Shown here piece after piece: positions 41,435 through 50,816 of a stretch of DNA of 53,419 nucleotides. The position numbers and the translations under genes were made by a program. The DNA comes from Burkholderiales bacterium (GTDB lineage: Bacteria > Pseudomonadota > Gammaproteobacteria > Burkholderiales > Usitatibacteraceae). A model generated the notes under the pieces. That model made no database searches, was not told where the DNA came from, and saw nothing but the letters and a program-made list of their open reading frames with translations. The stretch is taken from positions 1 through 53,419 of the forward strand of contig JANYBL010000062.1 of NCBI GenBank assembly GCA_025360815.1, given 5' to 3'. Each line of letters starts with the position of its first letter. The stretch's first letter is position 1.

Positions 41435-42976
41435 CTATGCAGCAGCGCGACGTTGCGCAGGACGCGGCGCAAATGTTTTCTTTTCGCCGCGGGCTTCGGC
41501 GGGCTTCCCGCTCCATCCGCGCGCTTCACCGCGCTCTTGGCCCCCCTCACGCTTTGCATCGGATTTACCGGCGAATTTCCCAGCAAATGCGCCCGCTGGC
41601 TTAGACCAATTCGCAACACCCGTACCGGCTTTTTTGCTGGCGTTGGCATAACCGCCGCTTGGACCACCAGCGCGCGTGCCCACACCCGTGCCAGCACCTG
41701 CACCGACACCAGCGCCACCATCACGGCGCGCGCCGAAACCCGGGCTTGATGAGTGCGGGCGCTTAGTGCCGCCGCCATTGCCGCCACCGAACTTCTTCAT
41801 CGCCGTACCCGGCTTTTTATCGAATACACGCTGCTTCGGCTCCAAACCAGGGATCACCGAAACCGGAATCGCCTGCGAGGTGAAACGTTCAATCGAGCGC
41901 ACCGTGAATTGCTCGCGCACGTTCGCCAACGAAATTGCGATACCGTTACGCCCGGCACGACCTGTGCGGCCAATACGGTGGACGTAATCTTCCGCTTGGC
42001 GCGGCAAATCATAATTGATGACGTGCGAAATACCTTGGACGTCGATACCGCGGGCGGCAACGTCCGTCGCCACCAACACTTGAATGCCACCCTTGCGCAA
42101 CATCGCCAAGGTACGGGTACGCGCGCTTTGTTTCATATCGCCGTGCAATGCGCCAGCGGCGAAGCCCTGTGCGTGCAAATCATTGGCCAAGTCATCGGCC
42201 GCCCGTTTGGTGGACGTGAAGACAATCGCTTGCTGCATATCAACGTCGCGCAAAAGATGATCTAGCAGGCGATTTTTATGGGCCATGTCATCAGCAAAAT
42301 GCAAACGCTGCTCAATGTTTTCGTGCTTGGCGGCTTGGCCTGAGACATCAATGCGAACCGGGTTTTTCAGCATGCCGGTCGCAAGACGGGCAATGTTGTT
42401 ATCGATAGTGGCCGAGAACAATAATGTTTGACGTTCTGCCGGTGTTTGCGCAACGATCGCTTCCAAATCATCCTTGAAGCCCATGTCCAACATACGGTCG
42501 GCCTCGTCAAGCACCAGCATTTCCAGGCGGGACAAATCAACACGACCCGATTGCATCTGATCGAGTAAGCGACCAGGGGTTGCAACCAAAATATCGGCAC
42601 CGGCTTTGAGCAAACGGTTTTGCACCGGGTATGGCATGCCACCGACAATCGAGACGGTTTTGATGCGCTTCAAATTGCGTCCGTACGTTTCAGTCGCTTT
42701 CGTGACTTGCATCGCGAGCTCACGGGTGGGAGTGAGCACCAACACGCGCACGCCACGGCCTGCAACTTTAGCGGGCTCGCTCAACGCTTGCAAGGCAGGC
42801 AACATAAACGCAGCGGTTTTGCCGCTGCCTGTTTGTGAAGAGACCAGCAAATCACGGCCAGCCAAGGCTTCCGGCACAGCTTGCGCTTGCACCTCGGTTG
42901 GCGTGGTGTAGCCGGTGATAGCAATGGCTTCGAGAATGGGCTTAATCAAGCCAAGGGTTTCAAATTTTTGAGTCAT
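41435..42976 (-). CDS. rhlE: DEAD-box RNA helicase RhlE
   Basis: RhlE unwinds short RNA duplexes in ribosome assembly and RNA decay. The 513 residues start MTQKFETLGLIKPILEAIAI, with a Q motif, SSQTGSGKTAAFMLP (Walker A), LVLDEADRMLDMGF (DEAD), LLFSATIDNN (SAT) and HRIGRTGRAGR, then a long basic Gly-rich tail of about 130 residues with imperfect GGAGVGAGAGTG runs, probably RNA-binding. The start at 42976 has GGAAG 8 nt before it; in-frame ATGs upstream add residues with no family match. The gene has a 509-nt region upstream. Confidence 0.95.
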   Translation of the reverse strand: MTQKFETLGLIKPILEAIAITGYTTPTEVQAQAVPEALAGRDLLVSSQTGSGKTAAFMLPALQALSEPAKVAGRGVRVLVLTPTRELAMQVTKATETYGRNLKRIKTVSIVGGMPYPVQNRLLKAGADILVATPGRLLDQMQSGRVDLSRLEMLVLDEADRMLDMGFKDDLEAIVAQTPAERQTLLFSATIDNNIARLATGMLKNPVRIDVSGQAAKHENIEQRLHFADDMAHKNRLLDHLLRDVDMQQAIVFTSTKRAADDLANDLHAQGFAAGALHGDMKQSARTRTLAMLRKGGIQVLVATDVAARGIDVQGISHVINYDLPRQAEDYVHRIGRTGRAGRNGIAISLANVREQFTVRSIERFTSQAIPVSVIPGLEPKQRVFDKKPGTAMKKFGGGNGGGTKRPHSSSPGFGARRDGGAGVGAGAGTGVGTRAGGPSGGYANASKKAGTGVANWSKPAGAFAGKFAGKSDAKREGGQERGEARGWSGKPAEARGEKKTFAPRPAQRRAAA

Positions 42977-43485
42977 GTTCATTTCTTCCGGCAACACCAT
43001 TCCGATGGCTGAGCCTATAGGTGCGGAAAATCCGCGAATCGCAAAGATGCGCCGTCCGCGAACGGAAGCGGAAACAGCAATCAATGACACACTGGTTTGT
43101 TTTGGTGGAATTGAATTGGCGGCGCACTAACATCGGCGCCAACCGTTTTGCGATTCAGGGCGATCCGCAGAAAAGCGACGGGATCAAATGAACAGCGAGG
43201 GCGGGGACGATGAACGTAAATTACTGCTTAACGACATTACTGCTTAAGTTCTGGCGATGCTTTAAACCTGTATTGCTGCATTGCACAAACAAAGTTTACG
43301 CGAACATCGTGGAATTTGCCACTGTTTTGTTGTGTCATAAGGTCACGTTTGTTATTTTTGTTCGGCTAGGCGTCTAAGAATTTGGTGATTTTGCCGAAAA
43401 TGCGCGTAATCGATCGAAATGTTCTGCAAAACATCGCATTTGCGCACGCTGCAAACCGTGCTTCGTTCTACAATGAAATCTCAAT
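42977..43485. other. Divergent intergenic region between rhlE and the metalloprotease gene
   Basis: No gene is supported. TTACTGCTTAA occurs twice as a direct repeat (43221-43231 and 43237-43247). Nested inverted repeats AATGCG...CGCATT (43399-43440) and ATGTT-CTGCAA-AACAT (43419-43434) lie about 50 nt before the protease start. TACAAT at 43469-43474 may be a -10 box for the protease. A long leader for rhlE is possible. Confidence 0.5.
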
Positions 43486-46419
43486 TTGTTGATAATTCCA
43501 AAGCCTGTCGGCCACACCATGAAATCGAAAAATCACCTATCTCGACTCACTTTACCGACTGCATTCGCTGAAAATATGCGGCGCCGTTTGACAACGAGCA
43601 TTGTTGCGGGTGCAGCTACCCACAGTTCGATCGTGCTTGCGGCTTTGTTTCTTGCGTCATGCGTTGCAATGCGCCCGTTGCCCGCGCCCTCGGCATCCGC
43701 AGCCCCCACTTCAGCCCGCGACAATAGCACCGATAAATCTGCACCAAAGCCCCCAGCGGCAGCAGGCGCCGCATTGATTGCGGCAGGCGGCTCGATGCCC
43801 GGGCCTGGCGAACTGCGCAAATACGAAGATGTGATTACCAAGGACGCCAAAACCTCGCGCGGCATGCTGCTTTATCACAAGGTTAAAGACCGCCATCTGT
43901 TTGAGATCCCTGAAAAATTGTTGGGACGCGATTTACTGTGGTCGGTTGAAATTTCACAAGCCAGCGTCGGCGGCGGTTTTAACGGCTTGCCGCTGGGCTA
44001 TCGTGTGCTGCGCTTTGAGCGCGTCGATAACCGCATTTTGCTGCGCTCGGTGTCATACCAGAATCGCGGGTTAAATGAGTTAAAGGCAGCTGCCGATGTC
44101 GTTGATTTGGCGCCGATCGCGATGTCATTTTGGGTCGAAACTGAAGGTAGCGAACGCTCGCTGGAGCTGCGCGCCGACGAAAAAATGGCACTCGAAAAAG
44201 AAAAAAATGACAACGCAAAGGGCGCTGAAAAAGACCAGGGGAGTATGCCAAACTCACCGTCTGGCGAGGCTTTCAAGCCAGTTGACCCGGCTGCTGCGCC
44301 CATCGTTTCAGAACAAACTAGCGTTATCCAGGACAATAAAAAAATCGCCTCTGTTCAGCCAGAACCGGCGACCTTGTTGTCAGCGTCAAAAGAAATGACC
44401 AAGGAAAGCAAGAAAGTAACGAACAAAGAAAAATGGCCGGTGATTGACGTTACTCGCTTGCTGCAAACCACGTCAGGTGATTTGATTGATGCGGGCAACA
44501 TGGGGCCAATGGGCTTCGGCGGGGTTGACCCTTCACGCAGCCTGATCAATCAGGTCAAGGTCTTTGCAGGTAATGTGGAAGCTCGTGCCACACTCACTTT
44601 CGCCGCCTTTGCCCTGCCGCAAATGCCTGCTACGCAGCGTAACCCCTCCAAAACAGCATTGGTTCACTACAGCCTGGCACTACTCCCCGATACACCCATG
44701 CAAGGCCGTTTTGCGGATGATCGTGTCGGCTATTTCACGCAACCTTACATCGAATTTGGCGGCGAGCGTACGGGCTCGCGGGTTCGTGAATACATTACGC
44801 GATTCCGGCTAGAGAAAAAAAATCCCGACGCCGCCATATCTGAGCCAGTTAAACCAATCACGTTTTACATCGCCGAAGAAGTGCCCGCAAAGTGGCGTAA
44901 ATATTTTATTGAAGGTGTCGCAGCATGGCAGCCTGTGCTTGAGGCAGCAGGCTTTAAAAAGGCCATCACGGCCAAATTAGCGCCCACCAAGACCGAAGAT
45001 CCACAATGGGACGCTGAAGATGCGCGCCATTCGGTGATTCGCTGGGTTGCTCTACCGATTGCCAACGCCATGGGGCCCAGTATCCTTGACCCGCGTACGG
45101 GTGAGGTATTGTCGGCGCATGTAATTTTCTGGAACGATTTGTTAGCTTTTCTGGGGCGTTCTTATTTTATCCAGGCTGGCTCTTCTGACCAACGCGTAAC
45201 GCAACTGCCGCTCAGCGATGAAGTGATGGGTGAGTTATTACGCGCAAGCGTTACCCACGAAATCGGCCACACACTTGGCTTGCGGCACAACAACCGCGCC
45301 TCTACTGCCTACCGCGTAAAGGATTTGCGCAATCCCAGCTTCATGAACAGCAACGGCACCAATGCGTCGATTATGTCTTATGGTCGCTTTAATTCCGTCG
45401 CGCAGCCTAAGGATGGCGTAACCAGTTTTGTGCCCAAGCTGGGGCCTTATGATTTTTTTGCCATTGAGTGGGGTTACAAACCGCTCGGCAAGAAAGACGC
45501 AAATGACGAAATTGCCGAGCTCGATAAAATGGCTGCGCGGCAATTAACAGAGCCACTTCTCCTGTTTGGCGGTGAAGACGTCGCCGCGTTTTTAGACCCC
45601 GACGTGCTCACCGAAAATATTGGTAAAGAGCGCGTTGAATCTACCAAGCTTTCCCTCAGCTCGCTCGAACGTGCCGCCGCACGTTTGATCCCTGCCACCA
45701 CCAGATTGGGCGAAGATTACGATGTGCTGCAAGAAACGTACTATCAACTCATTACGCAACGTGCACAATATATTGGCTCCGTGGTAAAAATCATCGGCGG
45801 TGTGCGCGAGACACGCTATCTAGGCGGCCGCGGTGGCGACACGTTCGTCCGCACGACGCCGAAAGAACAGCAAGCTGCGATCAAATTTTTGCTTGACGAT
45901 GCCTTGACCACGCCTAAATGGCTCACGGATCCACGCGTGTTGAACCGCATTTCGATCATTAACGCAACCGGCCCTGTCGTTGACGCTCAGAAATATATTC
46001 TGAGCGAGATGCTGCAACCGATCCGCTTTAAAGTGATGGAAGACGCCGAATCACTGGCACCGGGCAGCGGCATGACGGCCAATCATTATTTAAACCGCGT
46101 GCAAAAAAGCGTATTCCGCGAAGCGGCGCAACATCATCCAAAAGTTGATATTTATCGGCGCGAGTTACAACGTGAATTTATAGAGCACCTAAAAACGTTC
46201 TCGGGCGATGTACAAAAATTTAAAAGTCTCAATATGCTGATCTCATCAATGCTGACCGAGCTGACGATGGACCTACGGCCTGCCGCTATTCAAGGCATGA
46301 AGGATCTGAGAGCGGAATTGACCGCCGCAGAGCTGCGAACGAGCGACAAACCCACGCGCTTACACTTCGCCCAATTAGCGCGTGAACTCGATAAAATTTT
46401 GAAGATTCGGGGAAGTTGA
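43486..46419 (+). CDS. Large zinc-dependent metalloprotease lipoprotein
   Basis: The protein has about 977 residues. The N-terminus carries a hydrophobic segment ending LAALFLASC, a lipobox-like sequence (Cys near 58), followed by a Pro/Ala/Ser-rich linker, so it is probably anchored in the envelope. The catalytic motif THEIGHTLGLRHN (HExxHxxxxxH, metzincin-like) lies near 588. SYGRFNSVAQP, with the downstream Met, is the turn-like part. Regions of DUF5117 and DUF5118 type precede it. A charged, low-complexity stretch at about 245-320 interrupts the N-terminal half. The start is uncertain (ATG 43486, 43519 or later). Confidence 0.85.
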   Translation: MLIIPKPVGHTMKSKNHLSRLTLPTAFAENMRRRLTTSIVAGAATHSSIVLAALFLASCVAMRPLPAPSASAAPTSARDNSTDKSAPKPPAAAGAALIAAGGSMPGPGELRKYEDVITKDAKTSRGMLLYHKVKDRHLFEIPEKLLGRDLLWSVEISQASVGGGFNGLPLGYRVLRFERVDNRILLRSVSYQNRGLNELKAAADVVDLAPIAMSFWVETEGSERSLELRADEKMALEKEKNDNAKGAEKDQGSMPNSPSGEAFKPVDPAAAPIVSEQTSVIQDNKKIASVQPEPATLLSASKEMTKESKKVTNKEKWPVIDVTRLLQTTSGDLIDAGNMGPMGFGGVDPSRSLINQVKVFAGNVEARATLTFAAFALPQMPATQRNPSKTALVHYSLALLPDTPMQGRFADDRVGYFTQPYIEFGGERTGSRVREYITRFRLEKKNPDAAISEPVKPITFYIAEEVPAKWRKYFIEGVAAWQPVLEAAGFKKAITAKLAPTKTEDPQWDAEDARHSVIRWVALPIANAMGPSILDPRTGEVLSAHVIFWNDLLAFLGRSYFIQAGSSDQRVTQLPLSDEVMGELLRASVTHEIGHTLGLRHNNRASTAYRVKDLRNPSFMNSNGTNASIMSYGRFNSVAQPKDGVTSFVPKLGPYDFFAIEWGYKPLGKKDANDEIAELDKMAARQLTEPLLLFGGEDVAAFLDPDVLTENIGKERVESTKLSLSSLERAAARLIPATTRLGEDYDVLQETYYQLITQRAQYIGSVVKIIGGVRETRYLGGRGGDTFVRTTPKEQQAAIKFLLDDALTTPKWLTDPRVLNRISIINATGPVVDAQKYILSEMLQPIRFKVMEDAESLAPGSGMTANHYLNRVQKSVFREAAQHHPKVDIYRRELQREFIEHLKTFSGDVQKFKSLNMLISSMLTELTMDLRPAAIQGMKDLRAELTAAELRTSDKPTRLHFAQLARELDKILKIRGS

Positions 46420-46474
46420 TTTTTTGTCAATCAAGTCTTGATGACACCGGGTTGTCCAGCCCGTGAAATGTGAA

Positions 46475-46502
46475 AATCCCCTGACCAAGTCAGGGGATTT
46501 TT
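46475..46502 (+). terminator. Rho-independent terminator after the metalloprotease gene
   Basis: An 11-bp stem AATCCCCTGAC (46475-46485) / GTCAGGGGATT (46489-46499) with a CAA loop is followed by T's. Confidence 0.92.
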
Positions 46503-46548
46503 CATTAGCACGCTCGCGCTGATATCCGGCGCATGTTAGGCCTGCAAG

Positions 46549-47469
46549 TTACTCACGCACATAATAAGTTTTTGGTATTTGTCCTGATGTATCTCTACGC
46601 AAAGCTGGTCGTGGTGAAATGACCTGTTCGCCAGGCTGCCCATTGACTCCATTATTCATCGCATAGTCGGCGATACCCGCCATCAAGCTCGCTGCAGAAG
46701 TTTGAATATAGTCACCTTTATCTGGAAAAGTTCTAAGCAGGAGCAACTCCGTATAAATTTTTCTCTCATGGGCAGTATCATGCAAGCTCAGCATCGCGCC
46801 CGCATCCTCGTATACTGTTGCCAACTTGCTCGCAATAGCAACACGCTCAGCTGTGCGCACCTCAGGTGCATAAGATAGAGCATTAAACTGCTTAAGCAAG
46901 GCTTCCGCTTCAATCACAACCTTATACGCCATATAGGGATTGTTGACCAAGTATTGTCCGGTAAACAACGGCAAATCAGTGCCCGGATTGTCATATGCTT
47001 TTTGCATCTGGCGAATATGCAGATGGACATATGCATTACGATCCCCTTCGCGATTGGCGCTTATCAGTTCCTCGTCACTCATTTTTTCTAGCCTCGTCTC
47101 ATCTATTGATGTCGGGAAGCCGTACTTGTCTAGCCACGCCGCATCTTCCGGTGAACGCGCCAGTAAAAATGTTTTTCGAGGGTCGGCGCTTGGCAAGTTC
47201 AACTGTTCTTTGAGCACGCGCGGGGTGTGAGGCCAATAAGTCAGGTGGCCGTCGCCAATGGCTTTTAATGCATTGAACGACGAAGGGGCAGCGGTAGCGA
47301 CAGCACTGCGCGGCTTGTCTCGCGTTGTAGCGAGCCCGTTTGCGGCAGGGTGTTCATGATCTTTCCATAAGATGGCACTGACGGCGATGAGCCCTACAAT
47401 AACGCCAACAATGATGATGAACCGCTTTTTCATGGCTGAGTGCGGTGTGGACGTAGAAGAAGGATGCAT
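46549..47469 (-). CDS. Unknown membrane-anchored protein
   Basis: No family is recognised in these 306 residues. A single hydrophobic segment at about 14-34 (MKKRFIIIVGVIVGLIAVSA) anchors it; the rest is probably periplasmic. A central helical region holds conserved-looking DKYGFPTSIDETRLEKMSDE and many charged residues. The start at 47469 has AAGGA about 9 nt before it; ATG 47433 directly at the membrane segment has no ribosome-binding site. It probably shares a transcript with the small gene at 47492-47779. No neighbour suggests a function. Confidence 0.7.
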   Translation of the reverse strand: MHPSSTSTPHSAMKKRFIIIVGVIVGLIAVSAILWKDHEHPAANGLATTRDKPRSAVATAAPSSFNALKAIGDGHLTYWPHTPRVLKEQLNLPSADPRKTFLLARSPEDAAWLDKYGFPTSIDETRLEKMSDEELISANREGDRNAYVHLHIRQMQKAYDNPGTDLPLFTGQYLVNNPYMAYKVVIEAEALLKQFNALSYAPEVRTAERVAIASKLATVYEDAGAMLSLHDTAHERKIYTELLLLRTFPDKGDYIQTSAASLMAGIADYAMNNGVNGQPGEQVISPRPALRRDTSGQIPKTYYVRE

Positions 47470-47491
47470 GTTATCAATTCCTTAAGTAAAT

Positions 47492-47779
47492 TTAGCAATG
47501 ATTTTCAGCAGCTTCTTGTGCCAGCACTTGACAGACATCACCGTTTTGAAATTTTGACAATGCCAGCAAAGCGGGTGTGCCGTATTGACTCAATCCATTA
47601 GGCAGATGACAAAATGTATCATCGATCCAATTCGCTTGCCCATCGAGTGATATACCAAAACCTTTAATTTTTAGCGAGAATACATTCCAGCTAAATGAGG
47701 TCATGCCGTAGAAAACCCTCACATCACATATGCAGTCCTCATCTTTATCACAAACGCGCAAAGCTGCAGAAGCAGCCAT
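47492..47779 (-). CDS. Short unknown protein, doubtful
   Basis: An open frame of about 95 residues begins MAASAALRVCDKDEDC and ends LAQEAAENHC. It is cysteine-containing with no recognisable domain, and the frame is open to 47818 (GTG). It lies 22 nt from the start of the next gene in the same orientation, which supports expression as an operon. It could also be the remnant of a longer gene, because the sequence upstream to 47940 has no function assigned. Confidence 0.4.
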   Translation of the reverse strand: MAASAALRVCDKDEDCICDVRVFYGMTSFSWNVFSLKIKGFGISLDGQANWIDDTFCHLPNGLSQYGTPALLALSKFQNGDVCQVLAQEAAENHC

Positions 47780-47941
47780 TCGCCGTATTGGGCCGGTGGC
47801 GTTTGATCCCGGAAACACCGCCTGCGAGTTCCCGGATGCGCTGCTTTAAATCGCGAAGATCTGGGCTCGGAAAAAGGGCTGATCAAACGCGAGTTTCGAC
47901 GAGGCGTTCAGGTCAGAAGTGTGTAGGACGCCGCACCAATC

Positions 47942-48958
47942 CTAGACTTGCGGCAGCGAAATCCCTCGCACCGCGATTTTCTCGGTTTCCATCGTATGCG
48001 CGAGCAATTTCGACGCTTGATAGATCGCGCGGATCGTTGGTGTTGGCGTGTTGGTAAGTTCGCCCAACTCGATCACTGCGCCGACCAGTGCATCAATCTC
48101 GATGGCGCGCCCGGCTTCGACATCTTGCAACATCGAGGTTTTGTGTTTGCCAACTTTCTCAGCACCATCAATTCGCTTGTCAAGGCTCACGCGAAACGTC
48201 ACGCCGAGTGTTTCGGCAACGGTTTGGGCCTCGCGCATCATGTTGGTGGCCAACGAGCGGCCGTGTTCATTCTGGCAAATATCTTGCAACGTCGCATGGG
48301 TTAACGCGGAAATTGGATTGAACGTCAAATTGCCCCACAACTTGAGCCAAATCTCATTGCGGACGTTTTCCAGCACGGGCGCTTTTAAACCAGCCTTGGC
48401 GAATACATCGGATAAATCCTTCACCCGATTGCTGGCGCTACCGTCCAACTCGCCCAACGGGAAACGCTCGCCTTCGATATGCCGCACCACACCGGGCGCG
48501 ACCAATTCCGTCGCGGGGTAGACGACGCAGCCAATGATGCGCTCGGCAGCGATACCATCCTTGCAAACGCCGCGCGGATCAACCGTCTTCACGGTGTTGC
48601 CGGCAAGTGTGCCACCGTGATTGTGGAAATACCAAAACGGAATCCCGTTCTGCATCGTAATGACGGTGGTCTTCGGGCCGAACAACGGCTCAAGCTGATG
48701 AACGATTGATTCAACCTGATGCGATTTGAGCGCCAAGATGACGCAATCGACGTGACCGACGGCGGCGAAGCTGTCGGTGGCTTTAACAGTATCGGCATGG
48801 AGTGATGTGCCGTCTTGCAACTTGACGGCCATGCCGTTCGCGCGAATGGCGTCGAGGTTTTTCCAGCGCGCGATGAAGGTGACGTCTTCGCCAGCCAACG
48901 CTAATTTCGCGCCAACAAATCCGCCGATTGCGCCAGCGCCCACGATACAAAATTTCAT
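47942..48958 (-). CDS. panE: 2-dehydropantoate 2-reductase
   Basis: PanE reduces ketopantoate to pantoate with NADPH in coenzyme A synthesis. The 338 residues have an N-terminal Rossmann motif MKFCIVGAGAIGGFVGAKLA, VILALKSHQ, the catalytic Lys region NEIWLKLWGNLTFNPISALT near 200, and a C-terminal helical domain with KTSMLQDVEAGRAIEIDAL, where the catalytic-site residues are conserved. The family includes ketopantoate reductases of varied specificity, so PanE is the likeliest but not the only call. Confidence 0.9.
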   Translation of the reverse strand: MKFCIVGAGAIGGFVGAKLALAGEDVTFIARWKNLDAIRANGMAVKLQDGTSLHADTVKATDSFAAVGHVDCVILALKSHQVESIVHQLEPLFGPKTTVITMQNGIPFWYFHNHGGTLAGNTVKTVDPRGVCKDGIAAERIIGCVVYPATELVAPGVVRHIEGERFPLGELDGSASNRVKDLSDVFAKAGLKAPVLENVRNEIWLKLWGNLTFNPISALTHATLQDICQNEHGRSLATNMMREAQTVAETLGVTFRVSLDKRIDGAEKVGKHKTSMLQDVEAGRAIEIDALVGAVIELGELTNTPTPTIRAIYQASKLLAHTMETEKIAVRGISLPQV

Positions 48959-49082
48959 CGTAACACCCCCATGAGACCGCCCTCTTCCAACGCTAAAGTC
49001 TGAAAACCCTTGAATAGCAACAAGTTAAACTAAATTCAAACAAATTGTGCCACGCAACAAATCAGCTGGCCGTTAACATGCG

Positions 49083-49916
49083 TCAAGCGGCCTTTTTGAC
49101 GGGAGGCGTACTTCGGGGTGGTGGTTTTCGGACTGAAATAACAAACAGCACGACGCCCGCAACAATCATCGGCAACGATAGCCATTGGCCCATCGAAAAG
49201 CCCAACGCCAAAAAGCCCAAAAAGCTATCCGGCTCGCGCGCAAATTCGGTAATGAATCTCCCAGCACCATACCCCATCAGAAACAGTGCTGACACCGCGC
49301 CAACGGGTCGCGGCTTTTTGCTGTAAAGCCACAAGATGACAAACAGCAGCAAGCCTTCCAGCGCCAATTGATAGAGTTGCGAAGGATGGCGTGCGACCGG
49401 GCCAGCAGGATCAGTGAGCGGAAACCACATCGCCCAAGGCCAGACATTCGCATCGGTAATCCGTCCCGGTAATTCACCGTTAATAAAATTACCCAGCCGC
49501 CCTGCCGCATAGCCGGTCGGCACCAGCGGCGCAATGAAATCGGTAACTTGAAAAAACGTGCGCTTGGTGCGCCGTCCATAAAGCCACATCGCCACCAGCA
49601 CGCCGAGAAACCCGCCATGAAACGACATGCCGCCCTGCCACACATAAAAAATTTCAATCGGATTCGCGAGGTAGTAGCTGGCTTTGTAAAAAACAATATA
49701 GCCCAAACGCCCGCCCAAAATCACACCAAGAATGCCGTAAAACAGCAGATCATCTAGGTCGTTTGCGGTAAAACCCATATCCGGCCGCCGCTTCAAGTGC
49801 ATCCGCCCCAACACCACAAACAACACAAACGCCAGCACATACATGAGGCCGTACCAGCGCACCGCGAGCGGGCCGAAGGAAAAAATAATGGGATCAAACT
49901 GAGGATGGATTAGCAT
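49083..49916 (-). CDS. lgt: Prolipoprotein diacylglyceryl transferase
   Basis: Lgt transfers diacylglyceryl from phosphatidylglycerol to the lipobox cysteine of prelipoproteins; it is an essential inner-membrane enzyme. The 277 residues have about seven hydrophobic segments and the signature [14 protein letters not shown] near 140, plus [13 protein letters not shown] and [17 protein letters not shown]. Visible functional residues include the His of SFHGG and the Arg and Asn of the signature. The start and length are normal. The metalloprotease lipoprotein in this window would be among its substrates. Confidence 0.97.
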   Translation of the reverse strand: MLIHPQFDPIIFSFGPLAVRWYGLMYVLAFVLFVVLGRMHLKRRPDMGFTANDLDDLLFYGILGVILGGRLGYIVFYKASYYLANPIEIFYVWQGGMSFHGGFLGVLVAMWLYGRRTKRTFFQVTDFIAPLVPTGYAAGRLGNFINGELPGRITDANVWPWAMWFPLTDPAGPVARHPSQLYQLALEGLLLFVILWLYSKKPRPVGAVSALFLMGYGAGRFITEFAREPDSFLGFLALGFSMGQWLSLPMIVAGVVLFVISVRKPPPRSTPPVKKAA

Positions 49917-50025
49917 GGGTTTCTACCGGTAAAATTTAACATGATAATTAACTGCAAGGCTGTTTTTATCATTACCTAACAAATCGACAACAGCAAAACA
50001 GCAACTTGCAGAAATGAAAAAATGT

Positions 50026-50042
50026 ATATACAGTCAGTATAT
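50026..50042. promoter_or_regulatory. Inverted repeat in the vapBC promoter region
   Basis: ATATAC (50026-50031) and GTATAT (50037-50042) flank AGTCA, 35 nt before the vapB start. Such inverted repeats upstream of toxin-antitoxin operons often bind the antitoxin complex. TATATC (50038-50043) within it resembles a -10 box. Confidence 0.5.
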
Positions 50043-50076
50043 CTTAATGAAGACTGTAGTGACTAAGGAGGTTGCC

Positions 50077-50409
50077 ATGAAAACGAATGCACTTAAAGCT
50101 ACCACCCGAACTTTCAAAAGCGGCAACTCCATTGCGGTGCGTATTCCGCATGAGTTTAACCTTGAGGCGGGAAAAACGTTTGAGATCAAGCGGCGGGGTC
50201 GAGAGCTGGTGTTGGTGGAGCGTGCGGAAAATCTTGGTGCCATCGTTGAAATACTCCAATCGATGCCGTCGGATTTTTTTGCAGAAGGGCGCGTCGATTT
50301 ACCACCGCAAGAGCGTGATTTTTCGGCGATGTTTGACGAGCCAGTAATAAAAACGAAAACGAAACCGGCTGGCAAAGTGCTGTCAAAAGTGGCGGCCAAG
50401 AAAAAATGA
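50077..50409 (+). CDS. vapB: VapB-type antitoxin (AbrB/MazE-like DNA-binding domain)
   Basis: The 110-residue antitoxin has an N-terminal SpoVT-AbrB swapped-hairpin domain (TRTFKSGNSIAVRIPHEF, then FEIKRRGRELVLVER) and a C-terminal part (about 55-95) that should bind and block VapC, ending in a lysine-rich tail. A perfect AAGGAGG lies just before ATG 50077, which fixes the start. The stop overlaps the toxin start (ATGATG), the classical antitoxin-first coupling. It should repress its own promoter through the inverted repeat at 50026. Confidence 0.9.
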   Translation: MKTNALKATTRTFKSGNSIAVRIPHEFNLEAGKTFEIKRRGRELVLVERAENLGAIVEILQSMPSDFFAEGRVDLPPQERDFSAMFDEPVIKTKTKPAGKVLSKVAAKKK

Positions 50410-50816
50410 TGCGTTACATGCTCGATACAAATATCTGCATATACATTTGTCACCGAAAAATGCCTGATGTCGTTGCCACCTTTGAAAAACTTGACCGTGG
50501 GGATGCAGGCATTTCAGTCATCACACACGCTGAGATGCTTTGGGGTGCGGAAAGAAGCCATGCTCCGCAGACGGCACGCAACGTAATAAGTGAATTTATC
50601 GACCACATTCCTGTCTTGCCAATCCATGAAGATGTTTCGCCCTGCTATGCTGAATTGCGTACCTACTTGCAACGCAAAGGCACACCGATAGGCGCAAATG
50701 ATCTCTGGATCGCAGCCCATGCATTGGCTGAAAATTTGACCCTGATAACGAATAACGAGCGCGAGTTCAAGCGTGTTCCTAAACTAAAAATCGAAAACTG
50801 GACGAAAAAATCATGA
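50406..50816 (+). CDS. vapC: VapC-type PIN-domain toxin ribonuclease
   Basis: The 136-residue PIN-domain toxin has the first acidic residue in [12 protein letters not shown], Glu in [15 protein letters not shown], and a third/fourth acidic site in [20 protein letters not shown]. VapC toxins cleave tRNAs or rRNA when VapB is degraded. It starts inside the vapB stop codon. Its own stop TGA overlaps the ilvD start (ATGA at 50813-50816), so ribosomes finishing the toxin can start ilvD. This coupling of a toxin gene to a biosynthetic gene is unusual. Confidence 0.92.
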   Translation: MMRYMLDTNICIYICHRKMPDVVATFEKLDRGDAGISVITHAEMLWGAERSHAPQTARNVISEFIDHIPVLPIHEDVSPCYAELRTYLQRKGTPIGANDLWIAAHALAENLTLITNNEREFKRVPKLKIENWTKKS

